From a virus, in IMG/VR virus record IMGVR_UViG_3300009129_000039, positions 1 through 38,710 of that record: DNA of 38,710 nucleotides. One strand, 5' to 3'. Made by a program: the position numbers and the translations under genes. A model generated the notes under the pieces. It searched no databases. It was not told the origin of the DNA and was given only the letters and a program-made list of their open reading frames with translations. Positions 27,274 through 34,990 of the stretch are shown here, one piece after another. Positions within the stretch are counted from its first letter, which is position 1. Each line of letters starts with the position of its first letter.

Positions 27274-28164
27274 TTAACCTCCACCACGCCTTTTATTAGT
27301 CACATAATTAGAGTTAAAGCTTCCACCTATATCTCTGCTTATGTTACTACCACGGGTTATTGCAGTGTCAAGTTGACCTAGTCTCCTTCCCATTGCACCC
27401 GCTTTCTTATTAAACCTTCCAGCAACCTTGAGTCCTTCAAGAACTGCATCAAAGATTTTCCTCCCTTTATTTAGTCCACTTATCTCAAAGTTTCCGTCCA
27501 TAGGTTGGTTCATTTTTACTTCTGTTTCTATTGGTAAGTATTCAACTGTCCACCACTTGTATCCTAAATCAAATGAAAACTGCATAACTTCATCATTTGA
27601 ACTCATTTCTAATGAAATATCATCTATACCTTGTGGATATACATCATGAAATGTATATGTCATAGCTGCACTACCATCTCTTCTTAATACATGACATTGT
27701 GCTTTACATGGAGCTGCATACTCATCATAGAATCTGAAAATTTGTTTCTCGCCGTCAGAACTTTTACCATAACTTATATCAGTCCATGTATCAACATCTG
27801 CTGAATGGACATATCTTAACCACTCTTCTATAATATATCTATCCATAAATGAGGTGTCACAAATATAAGTAAGGGATATGCTTTGACCGTAATCAACATC
27901 ACCTGTAGGCATGTATCTATGTCTAATATGTTCTGCTGTTTCTATTGACTTGCCCGGCAATGTTGCTGATTGACAGAGTATACTTAAAGTATCTCCGTCA
28001 GGTAATTCAAAATCTTTTGGTAGTGTTAAGAATTGAAAAATAAATCTATTTGGTTGTAGAGGTTGGCCGACATATCCCTTAAGAGCATCTATGCCTCTCT
28101 TATCGTTAAACTTTCCACTAGATTTTGGTGCTGCTCCACCTGTGGCCTTACTTCCTTTTGGCAT
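27274..28164 (-). CDS. 54: Tail-tube-like protein (gp54/gp19 type)
   Basis: 296 residues. NRFIFQFLTLPKDFELPDGD, SILCQSATLPGKSIETAE and ISLTYICDTSFMDRYIIEEW follow the tail-tube fold seen in gp19, gp48 and gp54: a strand pair, the S-A-T-L-P-G linker, and the domain-closing T-F-x-D-V-Y-P-x-x-I. The tail end is basic and Gly-rich. With gp48 encoded across the divergent promoter region, gp54 (the tube initiator) is the best guess; a second tube protein cannot be excluded. It overlaps the ACP gene by 1 bp. Confidence 0.65.
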   Translation of the reverse strand: MPKGSKATGGAAPKSSGKFNDKRGIDALKGYVGQPLQPNRFIFQFLTLPKDFELPDGDTLSILCQSATLPGKSIETAEHIRHRYMPTGDVDYGQSISLTYICDTSFMDRYIIEEWLRYVHSADVDTWTDISYGKSSDGEKQIFRFYDEYAAPCKAQCHVLRRDGSAAMTYTFHDVYPQGIDDISLEMSSNDEVMQFSFDLGYKWWTVEYLPIETEVKMNQPMDGNFEISGLNKGRKIFDAVLEGLKVAGRFNKKAGAMGRRLGQLDTAITRGSNISRDIGGSFNSNYVTNKRRGGG

Positions 28165-28379
28165 TAGGAGTTGTCCTCAATATATTGTTTTACTGCGCCG
28201 ACTGTATGAAGTGTCTCAGCATCTTCATCAGGAATCGAAACATCGAACTCTTCCTCTATTGCCATAACTATCTCAACTATGTTAAGAGAGTCGGCACCTA
28301 AGTCATTTACAAAGTTTGATTCGTCTTTTATTGAATCTTGGCTGCAACCAAGTGTTTGTGCTACTATTTTTTCTATCAT
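28164..28379 (-). CDS. acpP-like: Acyl carrier protein
   Basis: 71 residues, complete and acidic. LGADSLNIVEIVMAIEEEF holds the phosphopantetheine-accepting Ser31 in the invariant DSL. The N-terminal helix (MIEKIVAQTLG) and the C-terminal VGAVKQYIED complete the four-helix ACP fold at standard length. Host holo-ACP synthase would attach the arm, and host fatty-acid or lipid A enzymes could use it. No ketosynthase or acyltransferase is seen in the window. It overlaps its neighbours by 1-4 bp and so is firmly inside the tail operon, which is unusual for such an enzyme. Confidence 0.9.
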   Translation of the reverse strand: MIEKIVAQTLGCSQDSIKDESNFVNDLGADSLNIVEIVMAIEEEFDVSIPDEDAETLHTVGAVKQYIEDNS

Positions 28380-28963
28380 GTCTTTCCTAAACTTTCTCGG
28401 TGAACTATATTTGCATTAAAGTTAGTTCCCTTTGATTTAAATTTATGACTTGGTAGCATAACTACCATGTCCATTGCTTCAGGTTGAACTTCAACAATCC
28501 TACTGTTTATATAACCATATTGGTATTGTTTTAAACAGGGTTTTGCCCACCTCAACCTACTAATGCTTTTAATCATAGGGTATCTAACCCTAAAATAAGC
28601 TTCCTCGGTTGTCTCGTCTTTCTCGATATACTGATACATTGCGTCCATTAGTAATGCTCTGTATTTCGGTGCAATGTAATGTAAATTTGCACCTAGAAAA
28701 CCAGTTGGATATCTTCTCAAACAAATTGAGAGAGGAAAGTAATCGTAATACTTCAATGTATCTTGCCGTTTAGCATCATACATAAACATATACATTTTAC
28801 CTAACTCAAATCGAGTGACAAAGTTTTGATTTTCTTTTAACAGCTTATCGGGACTCCTACGGATATCCCTTACATTCTTTTGGAACCATTCTAACGAGTT
28901 GAAGGTTTGAGCTTCAATCTCTTCTGGCCTTTGACCAATTATATCTGAAAATAGACTTGCCAT
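28376..28963 (-). CDS. Conserved protein of marine T4-like phages, probably virion-linked
   Basis: 195 residues. MYMFMYDAKRQDTLKYYDYF with PLSICLRRYPTGFLGANLHY and the later PKYRALLMDAM is a pattern I know from marine T4-like phages, where the protein is annotated inconsistently. The Y-Y-D-x-F-P-L and G-F-x-G-x-N-x-H-Y signature suggests a fixed fold. It precedes the ACP and the tail-tube-like gene, so a structural or assembly role is likely. It has its own late-type box 6 nt upstream, so it can be transcribed apart from the genes before it. Confidence 0.65.
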   Translation of the reverse strand: MASLFSDIIGQRPEEIEAQTFNSLEWFQKNVRDIRRSPDKLLKENQNFVTRFELGKMYMFMYDAKRQDTLKYYDYFPLSICLRRYPTGFLGANLHYIAPKYRALLMDAMYQYIEKDETTEEAYFRVRYPMIKSISRLRWAKPCLKQYQYGYINSRIVEVQPEAMDMVVMLPSHKFKSKGTNFNANIVHRESLGKT

Positions 28964-28968
28964 ATCTA

Positions 28969-29853
28969 TTATTTATGATAATTGTTATACAAAGTAAAGT
29001 TTTCTTTGCCAATATATTGCTTTGTTGGGTGGAAGTCACATACATGTTGTAAATCTTCAAAGGTAAAGTGTCCTACAATCCCTATCCCGTGGCCCTCGTA
29101 TGTTCCATGGGTGAATAAATGTGCTATGCTCTCGTCACATGTTCCTTCGAGTATTGGTTTAACACCTTGGAAGCAATCTATCCCACCAGCAACCTTATCA
29201 TATAGGTCTTGGCGATATTCTCCGACATGCATTTCTACAATATCTTCAAAGACTGCTGCAAATAAACCTTTATCTGTATGGTGACTGTATCTAGACCACC
29301 ATTCTTCATAATCTATTTCGGGTTGAGGTAAAATATTCTTAGTATCCCAAACAATGAACTCTTCATTACAGTCAGTATAGGTAATAGCATGAACTCTGAA
29401 CTGGCCGGGATGGACAAACCATTGAGATTTTCTTAATACCGCTTGAGGACAAGAATAAAGGCCCTCTGTTTGTATGATATTGACTAACCATTGTATCTTA
29501 ATGCAATGAAACACTTGATTTTCGATTGGTTTCATTAAAAAGTCACTCCACTCTTGGCCTTTAGCTGTTTTTGGGTCAGGATATTCTGTTTTATAGGCAT
29601 TATCAAGCCATACATAACCATATGCCTCTAAAGGGGTCATTGGTTTGTCGTTATAATACCCTTTAGTCTGAACTATGCCTTCTTTTTGGGCTTCATGCAG
29701 TGTTATTATCTTAGGATGGCCGACTTTTGACACTTCTTCGAACTTTTGTTTGACTTCTTCTACTGCTACGGGGTCTCGTTGGTGATAACTAGAAGGTTGC
29801 TCACCATTTTCATAGTATTTTACCTTATGTGCGTTTAAATGTATGTGTTCCAT
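28969..29853 (-). CDS. Hypothetical protein
   Basis: 294 residues, soluble. Possible landmarks are IQWLVNIIQTEGL, then KSQWFVHPGQFRVHAI, weakly like the I-x-x-L-x-x-x-I-x-x-x-G-L and H-P-G-x-x-R of ParB/Srx-like domains, and a His-rich end (HLFTHGTYEGHGIGIVGHF). No certain family. It overlaps the KdsB gene by 1 bp, so it is co-translated with the KDO-type enzymes and might act in the same pathway. Confidence 0.6.
   Translation of the reverse strand: MEHIHLNAHKVKYYENGEQPSSYHQRDPVAVEEVKQKFEEVSKVGHPKIITLHEAQKEGIVQTKGYYNDKPMTPLEAYGYVWLDNAYKTEYPDPKTAKGQEWSDFLMKPIENQVFHCIKIQWLVNIIQTEGLYSCPQAVLRKSQWFVHPGQFRVHAITYTDCNEEFIVWDTKNILPQPEIDYEEWWSRYSHHTDKGLFAAVFEDIVEMHVGEYRQDLYDKVAGGIDCFQGVKPILEGTCDESIAHLFTHGTYEGHGIGIVGHFTFEDLQHVCDFHPTKQYIGKENFTLYNNYHK
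28970..28977 (-). promoter_or_regulatory. T4-type late promoter box (CATAAATA)
   Basis: Reading minus, CATAAATA overlaps the last codons of the 294-residue gene and ends 6 nt before the ATG at 28963. It would allow the ACP/tail part of the operon to be transcribed independently. Confidence 0.6.
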
Positions 29854-30581
29854 TAGTGATATCCCTTAATTTTTAGTTCAACCAGCTTTAAATCGTTAGG
29901 AGTATCTACGGAAAGGCCCTCATCTTCGACTTCAACCATTTTAACATCAAATCCGTTCTCAAGATACCTCAACATTTCGATAGATTCGTCAATTTCCAGT
30001 TCTCCTAGGGTAAATTTAGGAAAGGCGTCCAGCATACCGCGGTTAAAGGCATATAATCCCAGCTGTTGGTAGTCTGATATAGGTAATCTACTGTAATAAA
30101 GCGCATTTTTTGCCTTATCAAACACAACTTTTACAACATTTCTGTCATTTAGTTTATAATCTTGGTCAATTTTAGTATATGCATTTGCAACACCTATATT
30201 ATTATCGAAATTTTCTATAAGATTGTCTATTGCAGAAGGATTAATCAAGGGTTCGTCTCCTTGAATGTTTACAAAGAGACTACCCTCCAATAATTTCAGA
30301 GCGTGAGCGCAACGGTCTGTTCCAGTTCGGCAATCTTCTTCTATTACAATACATGTCATTTGATTCAGTTGACAATAGTCATTAATTCTCATGTCGTCTG
30401 TAAGGACAATGACTTGGTCTAAGTGATTAGCAATACTTGCACGGTCATATACCCTTCGTATCATAGGCACACCCGCTATATCTACAAGTGGTTTCCCTTC
30501 GAACCGAGTTGATTTCCACCTCGCGGGAATTAACCCAATAACTAAATCAGATTTGTAATCGACTTCAGCGAGTGCTCGCAT
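29853..30581 (-). CDS. kdsB: CMP-KDO synthetase (KdsB-like cytidylyltransferase)
   Basis: 242 residues from the ATG at 30581 (GGAG 7 nt before; an ATG at 30602 lies inside the HAD gene). LIPARWKSTRFEGKPL is the CTP-binding start of the family, with LVDIAGVPMIRRVYDRA, then the metal-site VNIQGDEPLI and late LGLYAFNR. KdsB joins CMP to KDO for lipopolysaccharide core; related enzymes use other 2-keto sugars, so the exact sugar is inferred. With the HAD phosphatase next to it, it could supply an activated keto-sugar for surface change. It lies in the tail operon. Confidence 0.85.
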   Translation of the reverse strand: MRALAEVDYKSDLVIGLIPARWKSTRFEGKPLVDIAGVPMIRRVYDRASIANHLDQVIVLTDDMRINDYCQLNQMTCIVIEEDCRTGTDRCAHALKLLEGSLFVNIQGDEPLINPSAIDNLIENFDNNIGVANAYTKIDQDYKLNDRNVVKVVFDKAKNALYYSRLPISDYQQLGLYAFNRGMLDAFPKFTLGELEIDESIEMLRYLENGFDVKMVEVEDEGLSVDTPNDLKLVELKIKGYH

Positions 30582-31132
30582 TTTAATTCTCCAAATCCCC
30601 ATTCTGCATATTCGAAATGGACACCAGCTCTAACAGCACATTGTAGGTCAGGCATCATGTCTCCAATATAAATTGTGTCTTTAGGGTCAACATTACACAT
30701 GGCAATAGTGTATAGTAATTGGTCAGGTGCTGGTTTACCACGAAGGCCTTTTTGTGGACAACAGACATAATCAAATTTAGGGAATTTACTTAAGAGTATG
30801 TTAGTGGTTTCTTTTGTTTTAGAAGTGCATAGTGCAATCTTATGACCTTGGTCTTTTAATTCGTTTAGAGTTTCATTAACACCCTCATACATAGGAATAG
30901 TGTGAATGTTCATTTGAGAATATGTTTTATAGGTGTCATATATCTCTAGGTGTTTATCAAACAATCCTAGTTCACTCATAATGTCAGGGAAGGGTTTACC
31001 TATTTGTGCTTTATAATATCGGAATGGGATTTCAATCTCATGTTTCACCCTTACGGCGTCCCATGCATTCTTCATGTTAAGTAGGGAGTTAATAAGAACT
31101 CCGTCCAAATCAAATACAAATAATTTACTCAT
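30542..31132 (-). CDS. HAD-family phosphatase
   Basis: 196 residues with all HAD motifs: DLDGVLIN (Asp8, Asp10), LCTSK, KPAPD (the Lys) and GDMMPDLQCA. The alpha-helical cap between motifs I and II (about 15-80) makes it a subfamily I (phosphoglycolate-phosphatase-like) enzyme rather than KdsC, which lacks such a cap. Its placement before KdsB suggests a sugar-phosphate substrate, by context only. It overlaps gp4 by 4 bp. Confidence 0.75.
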   Translation of the reverse strand: MSKLFVFDLDGVLINSLLNMKNAWDAVRVKHEIEIPFRYYKAQIGKPFPDIMSELGLFDKHLEIYDTYKTYSQMNIHTIPMYEGVNETLNELKDQGHKIALCTSKTKETTNILLSKFPKFDYVCCPQKGLRGKPAPDQLLYTIAMCNVDPKDTIYIGDMMPDLQCAVRAGVHFEYAEWGFGELKCEHSLKSITNLI

Positions 31133-31581
31133 TTTTTTCTTTTACTCTTGGGGACTAGGTGGTCTTCGGTTAGAATTCTGAATCCCATTTTTCTATCTCT
31201 ACAATAGTCACCAGCTGCTTTAAATTTTGCTTGGTTGATTATATAGGTGATGACTTTATTCCTATATTTTCTTGTTTTCCTTTTAGGTTCTTTAGGTGGT
31301 AGACATTGAGCCTTTGGTTTAACCTCAACGATTTCTCTAAGGACTTCACCTTTACTATTTTGATATTTAATATAGAAATCAGGAAAGTATCTATGGACTT
31401 TTTTATCTACAGGAGAACGATAAGGAATTATGATTTCTTCACTTCCCCATTCTATAATATTGGGATTATTATCGCAGTAAACCATGAATCTGCGTTCCCA
31501 TAAAGACCTGTAAAAGATTTTTGTAGGGTCTCCCTTATATTTTTTATAGTTCTTTGGTTTAAACTTACCACTGTATGACAT
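31129..31581 (-). CDS. 4: Head completion protein gp4 (putative nuclease)
   Basis: 150 residues (T4 gp4: 150). YRSLWERRFMVYCDNN followed by IIEWGSEEIIIPYRSP and HRYFPDFYIKY match gp4 of T4-like phages. Glu29, Asp68 (FPDF) and E86-V-K88 form a PD-(D/E)XK-type site. It completes the DNA-filled head before tail joining. It is the first gene of the minus operon. The late box (minus TATAAATA at 31627-31620) lies about 38 nt upstream, giving a leader of about 32 nt. Confidence 0.85.
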   Translation of the reverse strand: MSYSGKFKPKNYKKYKGDPTKIFYRSLWERRFMVYCDNNPNIIEWGSEEIIIPYRSPVDKKVHRYFPDFYIKYQNSKGEVLREIVEVKPKAQCLPPKEPKRKTRKYRNKVITYIINQAKFKAAGDYCRDRKMGFRILTEDHLVPKSKRKK

Positions 31582-31586
31582 AAATA
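31579..31586 (+). promoter_or_regulatory. T4-type late promoter box (CATAAATA) for gene 48
   Basis: CATAAATA on the plus strand, overlapping the start codon of the divergent gp4 gene. It lies 40 nt before the gp48 ATG at 31627, so the leader would be about 35 nt. Confidence 0.65.
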
Positions 31587-31619
31587 GATTATAACACCAA
31601 ATAAAGACTTCTATAGAGA

Positions 31620-31627
31620 TATTTATA
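31620..31627 (-). promoter_or_regulatory. T4-type late promoter box (TATAAATA) for gene 4
   Basis: TATAAATA on the minus strand, touching the first base of the gp48 start codon. It lies 38 nt before the gp4 ATG (31581). It and the box at 31579 face opposite ways with interleaved transcript starts. Confidence 0.65.
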
Positions 31628-32775
31628 TGCCAAACATTAATAAATTATTAAACAAAGTAAACCAAGCCTCCCAAGCACTAAAGTCGGCAAAAGGAATCAA
31701 AGCAAAGATTCAGCAAGCTGGGTACAAGGGTGGAGTTAATACCGAAGAGGTAGATAAACTCCAAGAACAAGCAGAAGAGAATAGAAGAAAATTAGAAGAA
31801 CGAAGAGGTAGTTTAGAAAAACAACTATCCAGTGTAAACAAAGCAAACACAGTTGCTAAAAAACCACCTGAACTATCAATGACTGAATTACAATATCCTA
31901 TGCAAGGTGGGTATGATTATTATGTGGTCTTTGAAACTCGACCAAGAAAGAAAAGGGCTGGTGGAAACTTTCTTTCGAAAGAAACATTCTCTATTGCACT
32001 GTATCTCCCCGAGGACATAGTTCAACAATCGACAACTACTTATAAAGCTGAGGGTGTTGGAGCAATAGCAAGAGGAGTTGATAGTGCTTTGAATAAGAAG
32101 GAAGGTGAGAAAGTAGACGGCATGTTAGACGAAGCTGGTAATGTGATTAAAGGCTTTATTAATAAACTAGGTGATAGTATGACAGGTGGTATTAGAAACC
32201 TTAAAGCAGGTATGGCTTCTAATCCTATGGAAGAACAGTTCCTAGAAGGTATAACTTTTAGAGACCATTCTTTTGAGTGGGAATTTATGCCAAGGAATTC
32301 AAAAGAGGCAATAATGGTTCAAAAGATTGTAAACATATTTAGACTTGCAATGTTACCTGATACCTTTGCAGCGGATAAAGAATCTGCAAACGAAAACTTC
32401 TTTAACTATCCAAATGTTTTTGATGTTCATATTGAAGGCCCAGAAGGAGGAGTCCAAGATCAAATAGAAGGATTCTTACCTATGGTTTTAAAAGATATGA
32501 CTGTAAATACCTTTAATGGAAATTCAGAAGGATTGATTTCAGACGGTGAAAAGGTCTGGCCTTTAGCAACTAAAATAGAATTATCGTTTTCTGAAATCAA
32601 GATTATGTCTCAAGAAGTTTATAACGAGAAGGTTGGGCCGAAATCAATGAAGGCAAAAGCCAATTCAGTAAGAGGGCCGGGCGGAATGGTAGACTCAACT
32701 GGTTCCCCAAGTTTATTAAACGACACCGCGGGAACAGATGACGGTAAACTTTGGGGTCAAGACGGAGGCGGATAA
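31627..32775 (+). CDS. 48: Baseplate tail-tube cap gp48
   Basis: 382 residues (T4 gp48: 364). TFRDHSFEWEFMPRNSKEAI, VQKIVNIFRLAMLPD and FPNVFDVHIEG-type strands (YPNVFDVHIEG) match gp48 in T4-like phages, as do LKDMTVNTFNGN and IELSFSEIKIMSQE near the end. A charged coiled coil (residues 38-70) lies at the N-terminus. The protein caps the baseplate where the tail tube begins. The stop codon overlaps the ATG of gene 53 (TAATG). Confidence 0.8.
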   Translation: MPNINKLLNKVNQASQALKSAKGIKAKIQQAGYKGGVNTEEVDKLQEQAEENRRKLEERRGSLEKQLSSVNKANTVAKKPPELSMTELQYPMQGGYDYYVVFETRPRKKRAGGNFLSKETFSIALYLPEDIVQQSTTTYKAEGVGAIARGVDSALNKKEGEKVDGMLDEAGNVIKGFINKLGDSMTGGIRNLKAGMASNPMEEQFLEGITFRDHSFEWEFMPRNSKEAIMVQKIVNIFRLAMLPDTFAADKESANENFFNYPNVFDVHIEGPEGGVQDQIEGFLPMVLKDMTVNTFNGNSEGLISDGEKVWPLATKIELSFSEIKIMSQEVYNEKVGPKSMKAKANSVRGPGGMVDSTGSPSLLNDTAGTDDGKLWGQDGGG

Positions 32776-33533
32776 TGGCTAAACAATTTTTTAAAAACTT
32801 TCCTGAAATGCAATACAAATTGTCTGACGGCAAGATTATTACTATTAAAGATTTCTTTCGTAAATCTGCAATCTCAACTGGGGCCAAAGAAGCCATTGTC
32901 GATTACACATACTATGAGTTGGAAGAAGGTGATAGACCTGATGTGGTTGCAACTAAACTTTACGGTAATGGTGACTTACACTGGGTATTCTTTTTAGTAA
33001 ATGATTGGGCAAATTATTACGACTGGTGGAAAGACCAAGCTACATTTCAAAAATATATGTCCCATAAATATAGAGGGAAGTATGCTGTTGCCAGTGCAAG
33101 CACAGACTTAATATCACGGACAGGAGAACCTCCTATAGTAAGTAAATTTCTAATAGGAGAAACAGTAACAGCAACAGATGCAACAGGGATAGTCATTAAA
33201 CTAGACCCTACCCATAATAGACTAGCAATAGGTGATGTGGTAGGAGATTTTTCTTCAAAGACAATTACAGGTACATCAAGCTTGACAAGGTATGGCCAAG
33301 CTGAGTTATACCGACATTCCTTTACACCAACTTCTGTTATAGACATGGTAGATGGAATTGACCATTACTATCTTGGTAATCTTAAGAGAAATAATTTTAA
33401 ATCAGGATACTTACCAAAAACTCATTGGGAAGCTGAGTTTGAAGCAAATGAAGAGAAGAGAAAAATTAAAATCATCAGACCAGCTATGATTGACAAAGTT
33501 GTTACCCAGTTTGAGCAAGTAATGAAGTCATGA
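32775..33533 (+). CDS. 53: Baseplate wedge gp53
   Basis: 252 residues from ATG 32775. An in-frame ATG at 32751 would lie inside gene 48. FFKNFPEMQYKL, YYELEEGDRPDVVATKLYG, GDLHWVFFLVNDWANYYDWW and the final RKIKIIRPAMIDKV are the conserved gp53 elements. About 75 residues in the middle (SRTGEPPIVSKFLIGETVTA onward) form an inserted beta-type domain, as in cyanophage gp53. It overlaps the hub gene by 4 bp. Confidence 0.85.
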   Translation: MAKQFFKNFPEMQYKLSDGKIITIKDFFRKSAISTGAKEAIVDYTYYELEEGDRPDVVATKLYGNGDLHWVFFLVNDWANYYDWWKDQATFQKYMSHKYRGKYAVASASTDLISRTGEPPIVSKFLIGETVTATDATGIVIKLDPTHNRLAIGDVVGDFSSKTITGTSSLTRYGQAELYRHSFTPTSVIDMVDGIDHYYLGNLKRNNFKSGYLPKTHWEAEFEANEEKRKIKIIRPAMIDKVVTQFEQVMKS

Positions 33534-34990
33534 GTGGGAATTATGTAGCAGGTGAGTTCTTTATAGATTCCTTCACCTTAATAAATCAATATCAAGAATC
33601 GTTAGACATAAGTCAATTATGTTCTAACTTTACTATCTATGAATCTATATACAATAAATTTCTTACTGGGGAAGTGCATATAATAGACGGTCTTAATCTA
33701 CCAAAAAACTTTAGATTAACAGGACAAGAGTATATCCGAATTGCAATTAGGCAGAAAGAAGGATTAGACGAAAAGTCAGAAGACCAATTCTCAATAGACA
33801 AAACTTTTAGAGTATACAAAATAGATAATCTTAACAGAGTCGATGAGTTAACACAAACTTATGTAATGAGAATATGTGACCCTAGAATGTTTTATGCAAG
33901 AAGAAAGAGACTAAGCCAAACCCTTCGTGGAAGGTATGATCAAATACTTCAAAATGTTTTAGTAGATGTTGGAAAGTTTAGAGTTGACGAATTTGACGCA
34001 TGGGAACAAACCATTCCTGAAAACAAACAATTTATTTCCCCTAACTGGTCTGTTGCACAAATAACAGATTACATTGTTAACAATTCACAAACAAGCGAAT
34101 CACATGCATATAAAAATGGTATGTTCTTTTTTCAAACCATGAACGGTGGGTTTAGATTTCAAAGTATGGACACTATGTGTTCCATGGAATTCCCAATTCC
34201 ATTTTCCCAGTTTCCTAGAAATACAACGGAAACAGAAACAGAAAATATAAATGCGCCTGATGGTCTTAATACAATGATTGATGTGTATAAGAAACCACAG
34301 TTGTTTGATACACTTCAAGCAACGGTTGGTGGTGCATATGCATCTACTTTAAAGGTATATGACCCCATACGAAAATTAGAAGAAGAAAATATCTTTAGTC
34401 TAGAGACTGCAATGAAAAAGGGAAATCATGTATCGGGACACATTATGTTAATGACCGATGATATGGAAAGAGTATTAACAGCTGGAGAGATAGTTGATAG
34501 AGAAATGTCTCCTTCAATAGATGAAATTGATATAGACCTTCAACCAACTCAAGAATATGATTCATTAATTATTAATGATTATCACAATCAACATTCATTT
34601 GATAATGTAGACAAACTATCAGACCCCGAAGTATTTGAAGCAAGGAAATTAAACGATAGTGGAATACTAGAAAGAAGAGCTCTGTTAGAAATATTACAAC
34701 AACATAGAATGATACTCACCATACCATTAAGAACAGATTTATCTGTTGGTATGATAATCAAATTACTAATACCTACACCTGAAATTATGGGTGAGGGTGA
34801 TAAGTATGATAAAGTAAATGACGATAGATATCTAATTACTGATATTAAACTGTCAGCTTCACCAGTAGAAAAGGCGGGTATGCTTCATATAGAATGTGTT
34901 AAAGAGAGTTATGCAAAGAAAGTAGAAGATGCTAAACCACTTGACGAAGGAACAGGGCCAGAAATAGAACCCGAAGAGGCAGTGTGGTAA
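33530..34990 (+). CDS. 27: Baseplate hub protein (gp27-like)
   Basis: 486 residues (T4 gp27: 391). The position just before the spike gp5, the FFIDSFTLINQYQESLDISQ start with YESIYNKFLTGEVHIID, and TLRGRYDQILQNVL fit the hub of T4-like marine phages, where the gp27 equivalent is larger. A later strand-rich part (IPLRTDLSVGMIIKLLIPTP) resembles the tube-like barrel. Sequence likeness to T4 gp27 cannot be proved by eye. It overlaps gp5 by 1 bp. Confidence 0.65.
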   Translation: MSGNYVAGEFFIDSFTLINQYQESLDISQLCSNFTIYESIYNKFLTGEVHIIDGLNLPKNFRLTGQEYIRIAIRQKEGLDEKSEDQFSIDKTFRVYKIDNLNRVDELTQTYVMRICDPRMFYARRKRLSQTLRGRYDQILQNVLVDVGKFRVDEFDAWEQTIPENKQFISPNWSVAQITDYIVNNSQTSESHAYKNGMFFFQTMNGGFRFQSMDTMCSMEFPIPFSQFPRNTTETETENINAPDGLNTMIDVYKKPQLFDTLQATVGGAYASTLKVYDPIRKLEEENIFSLETAMKKGNHVSGHIMLMTDDMERVLTAGEIVDREMSPSIDEIDIDLQPTQEYDSLIINDYHNQHSFDNVDKLSDPEVFEARKLNDSGILERRALLEILQQHRMILTIPLRTDLSVGMIIKLLIPTPEIMGEGDKYDKVNDDRYLITDIKLSASPVEKAGMLHIECVKESYAKKVEDAKPLDEGTGPEIEPEEAVW

